64,000 nt of DNA from positions 496,001 to 560,000 of the forward strand of contig NZ_JARHUJ010000003.1 of assembly GCF_029223285.1 (NCBI RefSeq), in the 5' to 3' direction. A program made the translations under genes and the position numbers. The stretch comes from Paraflavitalea sp. CAU 1676 (GTDB lineage: Bacteria > Bacteroidota > Bacteroidia > Chitinophagales > Chitinophagaceae). This document shows, one piece after another, positions 15,669 through 24,800 of this stretch (position 1 is the stretch's first letter; each line of letters starts with the position of its first letter). The notes under the pieces were generated by a model. That model saw nothing but the letters and a program-made list of their open reading frames with translations. It made no database searches and was not told the origin of the DNA.

Positions 15669-16379
15669 TCAAATAAGCTTTTGCGGATCGATGATGCGAA
15701 AGAGATCGTCGCGATAAGAATCGCTGATGGGTATGATGTGCTGATGAATGTAAATGCGGTTCTTGCGAATAGAAGTTATCTTGTCGACTGAGATGATATA
15801 AGACTTATGAATACGTACAAAACGGTTGGCCGGTAACTTCTCAGCAATCGACTTCATAGGTAACCGGGTGATGACAGCTTTATCGCTACCCTGCAGGTAG
15901 ATCTTGATATAATCTTTAAGTCCTTCTACAAAATTGATCGCATTCACTTCGATCCGCACGAGGTTGTATTCCACATTGACAAAGAAGTATTCGGGTGCTG
16001 AATTGACAGGAGCTGGCGTAAGGTAATCGGCCGCCTTATTCACCGCTTTAAGGAAACGCTCGAAGGCTACCGGCTTCACGAGATAATCCAATACGTCGAG
16101 GTCGAACCCTTCCAGTGCATAATTCTTATAGGCCGTTACAAAGATCACCAGGGGCCGCGCCGGCATGGTGGAAATGCTTTGCAGGAACTGGGTTCCCGTG
16201 ATGCCGCCCATCTGGATATCCAGAAAGATGAGGTCTACCGGTTCACGACGCATGATCTCGAGTGCTTCATAAGCATTGAAGCACCTGCCCACCAACTGCA
16301 GAAAGGGGATGCGCCGGATATTGTCTTCCAACAACTCGAGCGAAAGCAGTTCATCATCAACAGCCAAACAACGAATCAT
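15669..16379 (-). CDS. LytTR-family response regulator
   Basis: A 236-residue regulator. The receiver domain covers residues 1-118 with acidic pair DDE at 8-10 and phosphoacceptor Asp54 in FLDIQMGG. A LytTR DNA-binding domain follows at about 135-230 (INFVEGLKDYIKIYL ... FVRIHKSYIISVDKI). Such regulators bind direct repeats near target promoters. Its start overlaps the 3' end of the kinase gene by 23 bases, so the pair is translationally coupled. The downstream TonB receptor is a possible target. Confidence 0.93.
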   Translation of the reverse strand: MIRCLAVDDELLSLELLEDNIRRIPFLQLVGRCFNAYEALEIMRREPVDLIFLDIQMGGITGTQFLQSISTMPARPLVIFVTAYKNYALEGFDLDVLDYLVKPVAFERFLKAVNKAADYLTPAPVNSAPEYFFVNVEYNLVRIEVNAINFVEGLKDYIKIYLQGSDKAVITRLPMKSIAEKLPANRFVRIHKSYIISVDKITSIRKNRIYIHQHIIPISDSYRDDLFRIIDPQKLI

Positions 16380-17391
16380 GCAGTTGTAGTTTTAGCGATG
16401 CATTGAAATATACCCCTTCTTTCCGGAGGCTCATGGTATGTTTTTGCGGATACAGGATGCGGAGCCGGCGCTCGAGGTTGACGAGTCCGATACCAGAGGT
16501 CTTATCACGCGTATCGTGCACCGCATCATTGTATTTATTATGCACCGACAGGTGCAGCTCGCGCTGGTCAACGAGCAGCCGGATATCGATCTCCGGCTCG
16601 TGGATCATGCCAATGCCGTGCTTGAAAGCGTTCTCGATAAGCGGTATCAGCAGCATCGGCTCGATCGAAGGATCGGCTGGCTGTGGTTTATGCACGGTGA
16701 ACATGATCTTCACATTGTGCCCGAAGCGGAGGGTTTGCAGGTCGATATAACTCTGTATATAGTCTATCTCTTTGGAAAGGCAGACCTTCTCCTGGTCAGA
16801 CTCATATAGCATATAATGCATCAGGTTGCTGAGCTCCATCAAAGCAGGCTCAAGCTTATCGCTCTTTTTCCGCGCCAGTGCCACCAGGCTGTTGAGGGTA
16901 TTGAACATAAAATGCGGGCTTACCTGCGATCGCAGGAAAGACAGTTCCATGGTCATACTTTCCTTTTGCTTGTGCTCGAGCTTGAACACTTCCATCACAA
17001 AGCGATAGGCGGTGCCAGTACCCATTACGAACAACACGATGAAGAACTTCACGATGATATGCGCCCATAGAAAGCTAGGCGGCTCGGGCAATAATACAGA
17101 GGATAGGTACCCCGATAGGCCAGCGATGAAAAGACAGGTAGCAATGGTGATGCACAGGTAGGCCGTGATCCTTTTGCGCATGAGGAAATAGGGGTACAAA
17201 ATATAGGCGCTGCTGTAACAGGCGATGGTGGCCAGGGCAGTCAATACGATGGAAGGCAGGTTATAGAAATTATAACCGCCGCCAGGAGCGGCTTCCTTGA
17301 GAGGCATGAGAAAGATAGGCACCAGTACTATGATCGTGGTAAATAGTACGTGCAGCAGGATGTTCACCAACCTTTTACGGGATATCTGCAT
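16357..17391 (-). CDS. LytS/YehU-type sensor histidine kinase
   Basis: A 344-residue membrane kinase with four predicted spans in the first 130 residues, a short coiled-coil linker and a His_kinase domain with phosphoacceptor His160 in the motif RSQVSPHFMFNTLNSL. A GHKL ATP-binding domain follows (LLIPLIENAFKHGI, then TSGIGLVNLERRL). The N-terminal spans are not a recognised sensor domain. The gene overlaps that of its LytTR partner by 23 bases. This kind of pair is very common in Bacteroidota and usually controls envelope or transport genes. Confidence 0.92.
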   Translation of the reverse strand: MQISRKRLVNILLHVLFTTIIVLVPIFLMPLKEAAPGGGYNFYNLPSIVLTALATIACYSSAYILYPYFLMRKRITAYLCITIATCLFIAGLSGYLSSVLLPEPPSFLWAHIIVKFFIVLFVMGTGTAYRFVMEVFKLEHKQKESMTMELSFLRSQVSPHFMFNTLNSLVALARKKSDKLEPALMELSNLMHYMLYESDQEKVCLSKEIDYIQSYIDLQTLRFGHNVKIMFTVHKPQPADPSIEPMLLIPLIENAFKHGIGMIHEPEIDIRLLVDQRELHLSVHNKYNDAVHDTRDKTSGIGLVNLERRLRILYPQKHTMSLRKEGVYFNASLKLQLHDSLFGC

Positions 17392-17544
17392 CTAATAACA
17401 AAAATACCCTTTTCGATCCACCGATGGGCATGGGTTATTGAGTGGGACCGGGATTTTGCGACAAGATGACCATCTGTGTCGACAAGAGCGGGTTTGCCGA
17501 AAGCAGGGCATACACGGGGCGTCTGGTGAATGTGGCGGATAGAC

Positions 17545-17575
17545 TTGACCGCCAGACAATTTCAAGATATATTTG
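17545..17575 (+). promoter_or_regulatory. Bacteroidota-type promoter before the glycosidase-like gene
   Basis: TTG at 17545-17547 and TATATTTG at 17568-17575 are separated by 20 bases, matching the TTTG / TAnnTTTG consensus of the primary sigma factor in this phylum. Transcription would start near 17582, about 40 bases before the ATG at 17622. Confidence 0.65.
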
Positions 17576-17621
17576 TCCGGAACCGCCTACTAATTATTGC
17601 ATTTATCATTAATATCTTCTA

Positions 17622-19649
17622 ATGAAGTTCAGTTTGTTTTCTCCTCTTTTACTCCTCGTGCTGGCCGGTTGCGCCGCCGAATCGGCCGAAAGCCGACAGG
17701 CTCCTGCCGGTACGCATCTTATTAAAGTAACGCCCGGCCGCGACCTCTGGAACATCACGGCACGTAAAAACCCCGAACTGCTGTTCGACAACAGCGTCGC
17801 GGAGAACAGCAAGATGGACCAGGAGTATTACATGAACAACGCCTTTGCTTCGCCCATGACCTTTTTCATTTCGTTGGGCGACAGTTGTTACGATAAACTA
17901 TCCATCGATTATTTCCATGGCTACGGCGCCAGCAACTGGATCATAACTGTATATGACAGCAACCGGGTAGAGAAAGGCACGGCAAAGTTTGGCGGCGGCC
18001 GTAATCAATGGGAATTGCTGCAAAGCAATTTCAGCAGCATCGCCTCCCCTATCCGCTTCATTAAATTTGAAACCGTCGATCCTTCTTCCGATGTACGCGA
18101 GGTCCGCATATACGGAAATGCGGTGGCTAAGTGCTCGCCGATTGCACCGGCCGTAGCGGCCGTGCAGCTGCCCGATCCTGGCTATCATTTTCAGGGTGGG
18201 TCGGCCATTGGCGGCAAGGACAATAACTATATGAAGCTAAGCAGTGGATTACCCTTGTATGGCTCCTTCCGTTCTCCCTCCAATGTTTTCGTATGGGCGC
18301 ACGATATCAACGCACCGGTTGACCGGCAAACATTCGAGATCGACAAGTACGGCGATTTCGCCAAGGCAACGCTCAACTTTCACAAGCAAATGGGTACGCC
18401 TGTTATGCTGTACATCAATGGCGCCAACGTGAAGCATTTGCCCGGCCTGAAGAATGCAGACGATTACAACGCCCTGTCGGTATCCAATAACTTCAAGGAT
18501 ATTCCGCCAGGGTCAGACAGCACAGCCTACGAGCCCTGGACCAAAAACCATGGCCGCATGTGGAAAGCGATCACTCATATCTGGGGCAGCAATAAAAACT
18601 CCTCGCTGGGCAGCAGCTATAAGGTATATGGTAAACCAGGTACCAATGTAGGCGCCGGTCAGGACCTCATCAAGGTATTCGAGATCGGTAATGAAGACGA
18701 TAAGAACTGGCTGGGTACCACGGCCTACCACTCCCCCACGGTTATGTACCAGAAATTACGCGTGGCCTGGGATTCCATCAAGTCGGTGGACCCTGCTGCC
18801 AAAGTATACCTCGGCGCTTTGTTGGGGGCAGATACCACCCGTTGGAAAGCGATGTATTTCCTGCACTACTGGCAAAATCCCGGCAAGGCATTCCCGGCCG
18901 ATGGCTTTTGTTTCAACCAATACATCAATAATAACTATGGTGGTCAAAGCCATGGATCAAATGCCCATGCCGTGAGTCCTGAGCAGTTCCAGGTTACGGA
19001 GCGCATTACCGCTTACCGCAATTTCCGCGACCGTTATTTTCCCGGCAAGGGTTTGCGGTGGACGGAGATCGGTTATGCAGTAGGCAACAGCGACTACTTT
19101 GTAAAGGCGGTTCCCGGCTTTGCCGATACGCTCGTAACCGCCAATTTCATGCTGCGCACGCTGGAGCGCGCAGCCGCCGTAAACAATGGATTGGAGTCGG
19201 TATACAATTACTTTCATACTTCTGATGGGTCGGGCACGTTCGGCACGATGTTCATGGTGGTTGAGAAGTTTGACCCTACCACGTATGCCTATAGCGGGTC
19301 GCACCGGATGCCGATCTGGTACTGGTATTCCGCACGTATGAGTGTACTGCATGATTACAAAGGCTGGTCGACGATGGTAAAGAATGGCGACAGCACAGGA
19401 GTTACTGTTACGAGGTACGACCATATAAGCAACCCCAAACAGAAAGTGTACTACGTGGTGCGCGGTACTTACGACGGTTCTACTTCGAAGAACTATACGG
19501 TAAATGTAGGTAAGGCAGTCAATGCTGTGCTGGTGACGATGGAGTATGGCCAGGAAGAAGGGGTGCGCAAGCCGCTGCCCGTGAAGAATGGTTCGGTCAC
19601 CGTGCCGGTGGTAACGGAGGGGCCGCAGTATATCATTACATCAGAGTAA
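17622..19649 (+). CDS. Lipoprotein with clan GH-A glycoside-hydrolase-like domain
   Basis: A 675-residue lipoprotein: the signal peptide ends in the lipobox VLAGC (Cys17). Residues of about 40-180 look like a carbohydrate-binding beta-sandwich of discoidin type. Then comes a TIM-barrel-like part with two acidic residues in clan GH-A positions: Glu358 in FEIGNEDD (acid/base) and Glu482 in RWTEIGYA (nucleophile). A C-terminal beta domain follows (about 590-675). I cannot assign the GH family; GH39, GH30 and related groups share this layout. It should act on a glycan at the cell surface. It has its own promoter and a strong terminator, and no SusC/SusD genes are beside it. Confidence 0.65.
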   Translation: MKFSLFSPLLLLVLAGCAAESAESRQAPAGTHLIKVTPGRDLWNITARKNPELLFDNSVAENSKMDQEYYMNNAFASPMTFFISLGDSCYDKLSIDYFHGYGASNWIITVYDSNRVEKGTAKFGGGRNQWELLQSNFSSIASPIRFIKFETVDPSSDVREVRIYGNAVAKCSPIAPAVAAVQLPDPGYHFQGGSAIGGKDNNYMKLSSGLPLYGSFRSPSNVFVWAHDINAPVDRQTFEIDKYGDFAKATLNFHKQMGTPVMLYINGANVKHLPGLKNADDYNALSVSNNFKDIPPGSDSTAYEPWTKNHGRMWKAITHIWGSNKNSSLGSSYKVYGKPGTNVGAGQDLIKVFEIGNEDDKNWLGTTAYHSPTVMYQKLRVAWDSIKSVDPAAKVYLGALLGADTTRWKAMYFLHYWQNPGKAFPADGFCFNQYINNNYGGQSHGSNAHAVSPEQFQVTERITAYRNFRDRYFPGKGLRWTEIGYAVGNSDYFVKAVPGFADTLVTANFMLRTLERAAAVNNGLESVYNYFHTSDGSGTFGTMFMVVEKFDPTTYAYSGSHRMPIWYWYSARMSVLHDYKGWSTMVKNGDSTGVTVTRYDHISNPKQKVYYVVRGTYDGSTSKNYTVNVGKAVNAVLVTMEYGQEEGVRKPLPVKNGSVTVPVVTEGPQYIITSE

Positions 19650-19663
19650 ATGAATCAACGTTG

Positions 19664-19708
19664 ATAATCAAAGGGGCCCCGCGAAGATCGCGGGGCCCCT
19701 TTGATTAT
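19664..19708. terminator. Bidirectional terminator, perfect 20-bp stem
   Basis: A 20-bp perfect inverted repeat (19664-19683 with 19689-19708) with loop AAGAT, GC-rich at its heart and AT-rich at its base. It lies between the stops of the convergent glycosidase-like and nitroreductase genes and should serve both. Confidence 0.85.
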
Positions 19709-19717
19709 TGAATGTCT

Positions 19718-20314
19718 TTATTTAATCCAGTGTACTTTTTCTTCGATGGGATCACGCTGACCGTCAGTACCGGGCACTTTGATATAGCCGAGGTAGAAGA
19801 ACCCCATCAGCTTATCCTCCGGGGCAAGGTTGAAGAGGGCTTTGGCTTCTTCGATGAAAGTAATGCCACCGGTGCTCCAATAAGCGCCGAGGCCATAGGC
19901 ATGAGCCGTGAGGTGCATGTTCTGTACGGCGGCGGCAGTGGCGGCAATCTCTTCCATTTCGGGAATATCGGCATGGCGTTTCATTCCGATGGTAATGATA
20001 TGTGAACAAAGCAGCGGCACCTGCTTCATTTGTTCGTACTTGCCTTGTTTGAATTTAGGTCCGGCAAACTCCTGGTAGATAGCGGCCTGTTGCTCGGCCA
20101 GTATTTTACGCCCTTCACCACTAAAGACAGCGAAACGCCAGGGCTCGGTGCGTTTGTGGGTGGGCGCCCAGTTTGCATTGTTGAGTATTTGCCAGATAAT
20201 CTCATCCGGTATGGGCTTGCCGGGGTCGAATTGTTGGGTGAAGACGCTACGGCGGGTGCGGATGAGTTCATTGATAAGGACAGCTTTGGACGATATGGAT
20301 TGAGAGTCGATCAT
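19718..20314 (-). CDS. Nitroreductase-family flavoprotein
   Basis: From ATG at 20314 the protein is 198 residues. The frame runs on upstream to 20428, but AAAGGA lies 7 bases before 20314 and the extra 38 residues do not fit the family. Motifs of FMN-dependent nitroreductases are present: RTRRSVF near the start (FMN phosphate contact), NANWAPTHKRTEPW and, near the C-terminus, GLGAYWSTGG. Such enzymes reduce nitro compounds or quinones with NAD(P)H as cytoplasmic dimers. It is monocistronic, bounded by the strong terminator at 19664-19708. Confidence 0.9.
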   Translation of the reverse strand: MIDSQSISSKAVLINELIRTRRSVFTQQFDPGKPIPDEIIWQILNNANWAPTHKRTEPWRFAVFSGEGRKILAEQQAAIYQEFAGPKFKQGKYEQMKQVPLLCSHIITIGMKRHADIPEMEEIAATAAAVQNMHLTAHAYGLGAYWSTGGITFIEEAKALFNLAPEDKLMGFFYLGYIKVPGTDGQRDPIEEKVHWIK

Positions 20315-20540
20315 GTGTTTTCCTTTGGGAGGCAAAGATAGCCCCGTAGCGGGTGGAATTTTTACGAGAGCGGGAAAAGCTGGGCGGGCGTGCCAGCTCT
20401 TCCTCCCTTCGACGGGCCAGCTTTTCAAAGGTAACGGGCGTACCGCCCCAACTCATGACAGGTTTGCGACAATTCACATATCCTTAACTAATATTCTGGT
20501 GTTGTTTAATACTACTTTGCCACCTGAATAACCTTTTATT

Positions 20541-21809
20541 ATGAGAGTTCTAATCGTTGCCGTGGTATTGATGGTCACTTTTGCCCTACACGCGGAAACC
20601 ACACCGTTGGATAGTTTGCTGGAGCGCAGACAGTATTTCCAGTTGCGCGAGGCGTTGAACAAGGACCACCAAAAAGACCTCCCTCAGCACCGGCGGTTGT
20701 ACCTGCAGGCCTTTACCCATAATTTCTTCCACGAACTCGAGTCTTCCAATGCTGTTATCGACAGGATCTTCCGGCAATACAGTAGGCAGTTTTCCGATAA
20801 GGAGCTAGGCAAACTACTCGGCAAAAGGATCGACAATCATGTGAAGCTATTCCAATATAGTGCTGCACACCAGGCGAGCGAACTATTACTCTCGAAATAC
20901 GGCCATACGCTCAATGAGGAAGACCGGAAAGATGTGTTGAACTCGGATATCATCTGGAAGGGACTGGTGAATGTGCCTGCCCAGCGAACGCTGGTCAAAC
21001 AGGATACCCGTATCTACTATTTGCGCGACAGAGCCGGCCTCATCAACGTACCGACCACCTTTCGCGATAGCACCTATGACTTTGTATTCGATACCGGCGC
21101 CAATCTTTCGGTGATCACGGAGAGCTTTGCCGCGAAGGCAGGTTTGGATGTGATGAATGTCGTGTTCAAAGTTCGGGCGATCACGGGCATCGAGGTGGAT
21201 GCGAAACTGGGCGTGGCCAGGCAATTGAAGCTGGGAAATATAGAGGTAGAGAACGTCGTGTTCATCGTTTTTCCCGACAGTGTGCTGTCATTTGCCGGCG
21301 GTGCCTATAAGATCAATGGCATTATCGGCTTTCCGGTGATCGAGCAGTTGCAGGAAGTAAGGATCGATAAGGCAGGCTTTATTGAAGTGCCCCGGGAAGC
21401 GGTCAATAAGTCTATCCGGAATTTCGGGATCGATGAGCTGACCCCGGTGATCAATATCGGCGTGAATAGCGACCTCTTGCCTTTTACTTTCGATACAGGT
21501 GCCCAAATCACGGATCTGAACGAGCCGTTCTATCTTCATTATAAGGCCGATGTAGAGGCTTCAGGTAAGTTGGTCGATATGCAACAGGGCGGTGCGGGCG
21601 GCTATGCGACTTCCAAGGCCTGGCGTGTGCCGGCCACCAGGTTCATGGTAGGCGGCGACACGATCACAGTGCCCAACCTCAACGTGAAAACCAGCAGTGC
21701 CAATAGCAAGGACCGCTTCTATTACGGCAACCTGGGACAGGATGTGATGTCGAAGTTCAGTGAGCTGGTGATCAACTTCAAATATATGTATGTTGATTTT
21801 GTGAAATGA
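20541..21809 (+). CDS. Exported retropepsin-like aspartic protease with two DTG motifs
   Basis: A 422-residue protein with a signal peptide (about residues 1-19). A helical N-terminal part (20-150) is followed by two pepsin-like halves, each carrying a DTGA motif: Asp184 in FVFDTGANLS and Asp318 in FTFDTGAQIT. Bacterial retropepsin-like proteins usually have one motif and dimerise; two in one chain suggest a pseudo-dimer like pepsin. It is probably periplasmic or surface-associated. A near-consensus -7 box (TACTTTG) lies about 35 bases upstream. It stands alone, convergent with the giant T9SS gene, so its substrate is unknown. Confidence 0.8.
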   Translation: MRVLIVAVVLMVTFALHAETTPLDSLLERRQYFQLREALNKDHQKDLPQHRRLYLQAFTHNFFHELESSNAVIDRIFRQYSRQFSDKELGKLLGKRIDNHVKLFQYSAAHQASELLLSKYGHTLNEEDRKDVLNSDIIWKGLVNVPAQRTLVKQDTRIYYLRDRAGLINVPTTFRDSTYDFVFDTGANLSVITESFAAKAGLDVMNVVFKVRAITGIEVDAKLGVARQLKLGNIEVENVVFIVFPDSVLSFAGGAYKINGIIGFPVIEQLQEVRIDKAGFIEVPREAVNKSIRNFGIDELTPVINIGVNSDLLPFTFDTGAQITDLNEPFYLHYKADVEASGKLVDMQQGGAGGYATSKAWRVPATRFMVGGDTITVPNLNVKTSSANSKDRFYYGNLGQDVMSKFSELVINFKYMYVDFVK

Positions 21810-21848
21810 TCGTGGTGAATAGATGAAAGCCCGTATGAGCCATGACCA

Positions 21849-24800
21849 TCACTGCACGATCAATTTCCGCGTTGTAATTATCTTATGGTTACTGTCGGAT
21901 ACCTGAACATAATATATTCCTTTTGATAAATGGATTACCGACAATACGTCACCGCTTTTCACATCCTTGCGCAGTAGAACCTGTTTGCCCCGGGCATCAA
22001 AAATCGCCACTTGTGCTTGCCTGGTCCCCCACCTGTTAAAGGTGATCTTTACTTTATCATTTGCAGGGTTAGGATAAACCAAGATATCTGCTTCATTATC
22101 ATCCGGATCGCCGATGGCAGTTACCACCGGAACTTTATAATCAAATTTATTCGAAAACGGGCTCACGCATCCATTTTGTGTTACCCGCACACTGTACAGA
22201 CCATCCGCTCCAGGTTTGTATCGAAAATTGGTGGCACCCGAAATAGCCGTTGTTGTGTCTATGTACCATTGATTTCCGAGAAGGCTGGAAGACATAAGGC
22301 CGTCATCTCCGATGTATACAACCTGCGGCTTAACGGGCAATGGCTTCACCTCCACCTCAACAGTATCATTAGCGGTACATCCTGCTGCCGTTTTCACTGC
22401 CACATAATAAAGCATTGAAGCGGCAGGGCTCACCGTTGGGGTAGCCAATGAACTGGAAAACCCTGCGGGCAAGGAGGTCCATTGATAAGTATTGCCAGCT
22501 TCAGCAATTCCAATTGTGACACCGCTTCCCTGACAAACGCTCTTATCGGGTCCTGCATTTACCACAGTTGATGTGACCCTGACCTGAACAGTGTCAAATG
22601 CTGTACAAGTCGCCCCTGTGACTGTAAGATAATACGTGGTATTGATCAAGGGTGCTACTACCGGGTTGGCAGCACTACTGTTAAACCCTGCCGGGAACGA
22701 GGTCCATTGATAAGTATTACCAGAAGCGGCCATACCGATAGAGACGTTGCCCCCTGCGCAAATTTCTTTGTCGGGGCCGGCGTTCGCCGTTAATGTCAAC
22801 ATGCTCACTTCAACGGTGTCATAAGCCGTACATCCAGCTGCATTGGTTACCGCCAGGTAATACCGTGCATTTGCCGTTGGAGTAATTACCGGATTAGCTA
22901 AAGAACTTGAATAATTTCCGTTCGAATTTGTCCAACGATAGGTGTTCCCGGATTCAGCTGCAGTTCCGATTGTAACACTGCTTCCCGGACAAACCTCCTT
23001 ATCAGCTCCTGCATTGGCAGCAGCGGATAATACCTTTATGCTAAGCGTATCAAATGCTTCGCACCCCATTACGTTCTTTACATGCAGAACATACTTAATA
23101 TCAGCCAGTGGGATAACACTAAAGTAAGAGGAAGTGGTTTTTAGTCCTGCAGGTATCGACGACCATTCATAACTGTTCCCAGGCAAGCCACTGTGTGTTA
23201 TGACGACTACATCCCCCCGACAAATAATCTTATCGTTCCCTGCATCAGCCGTTAAATTGGCAACAAACACATTTACTGTATCTAAAGCGACGCAGCCATT
23301 TCCATTTCTCACCGTTAAATAATAGGTCGTGTTCACAGCCGGACTTACAGATGGCTCGGCCAATGAGCTGGTAAATCCGGCAGGTAAGGACGTCCATTGG
23401 TAGGTGTCGCCAGTCGCTGCAGTTCCAATCTTAACACTATTTCCGAGACATACATTTTTATCTCCTCCGGCATTGGCATTCACAGCATTCACCCGAACAA
23501 TTACTGTATCATATCCTACACAGCCTCCCGCATAGGTAACGGCAAGGAAATACTGTGTGGTAACTGTAGGGTTAACACTGGGGTCAGGTATTGAGCTCGT
23601 AAATCCAGCGGGATAAGAAGTCCATTGGTACAGGTTACCTAACCCAGGAACTCCAATGGACGCGGCGGAGCCTTTGCAAATCTCCCTATCGGGCCCGGCG
23701 TTTGCTATCGGTTGATTAAAGACATTGATATGGACAGTATCATAAGCTACACAGCCCGAAGCATCGCGAACAACCAGATAATAGGTGGTACTTACCATCG
23801 GAGTTACGACCGGATTCGGAACCGCACTCGTGAATCCAGCCGGCAACGAAGTCCACTCACATTCATATCCAAAATCGGCCCTGCCAATCTCTGTTCGTAC
23901 TCCCGGACAAATGCTCTTATCTGCCCCTGCATAGGCAACAGGCGAGTTTATTTTTATGTTAACGGTATCAAATGCGAAACAACCCGTCGCATTTTTCACC
24001 ACGAGAAAATAGGTAGTGCTTATTGCCGGAGAGATAGCGGGATTTGAAGTAACGCTGGAGAAACCAGCCGGCAGAGATGTCCATTGATAGGTATCTCCAC
24101 TAACCGCGACACCAATCGTCGTGGCGGAGCCTTTACAAAGCACCCTGTCTGCTCCCGCATCAGCCGTCGGCACACTTAAAACTTTTACCACTATTGTATC
24201 CTTCGTAACGACACCGGATGGATTGGTAAGACTTACGTAATAGGTAGTATTGACGATTGGTCTTACCTCTGTCGTTGGGGTCGATGCCGACAAGCTACCA
24301 TCGCTGGCGCTCCAGGAATAGGCAAAACCATTAGGGTTGCCTAGCCCCAATGTAACCGGACTTCCTGCGCACAGCAGCGTATCATTTCCTGCCTTGGGAT
24401 AACTCGTGATCGTTCCACAAAGATCCTGATTGATCCTGGCATAAAAGCCTCCCTTATCGCTTGCATTAATCAAACTGCCAAATATTGAATATTGACCGTT
24501 TCCGCCATTATTATGATCACTGTTTCCTCCAATTAACAGGTTATTTTTTCCATCGATGTACAGGCTGTTGGGGTTCATGTACCCACCTGCATTCACTCCG
24601 CTTGTTTGAATTTTTACCAGATGACCACTGGAGTCATATCTGGCCAGAAAAAATTCAGACGCGGTTGTCGTCAGATCGACCGGAGCCGTTCCGGCAGAGG
24701 TGAATTTGTAGTTATAATACCTTTGCCCCATTCCAAACGCACTGCCGGCTACATACACTTGTTCCCCATCACAATAGATCGCCGATCCGCCGCCGTTGTA

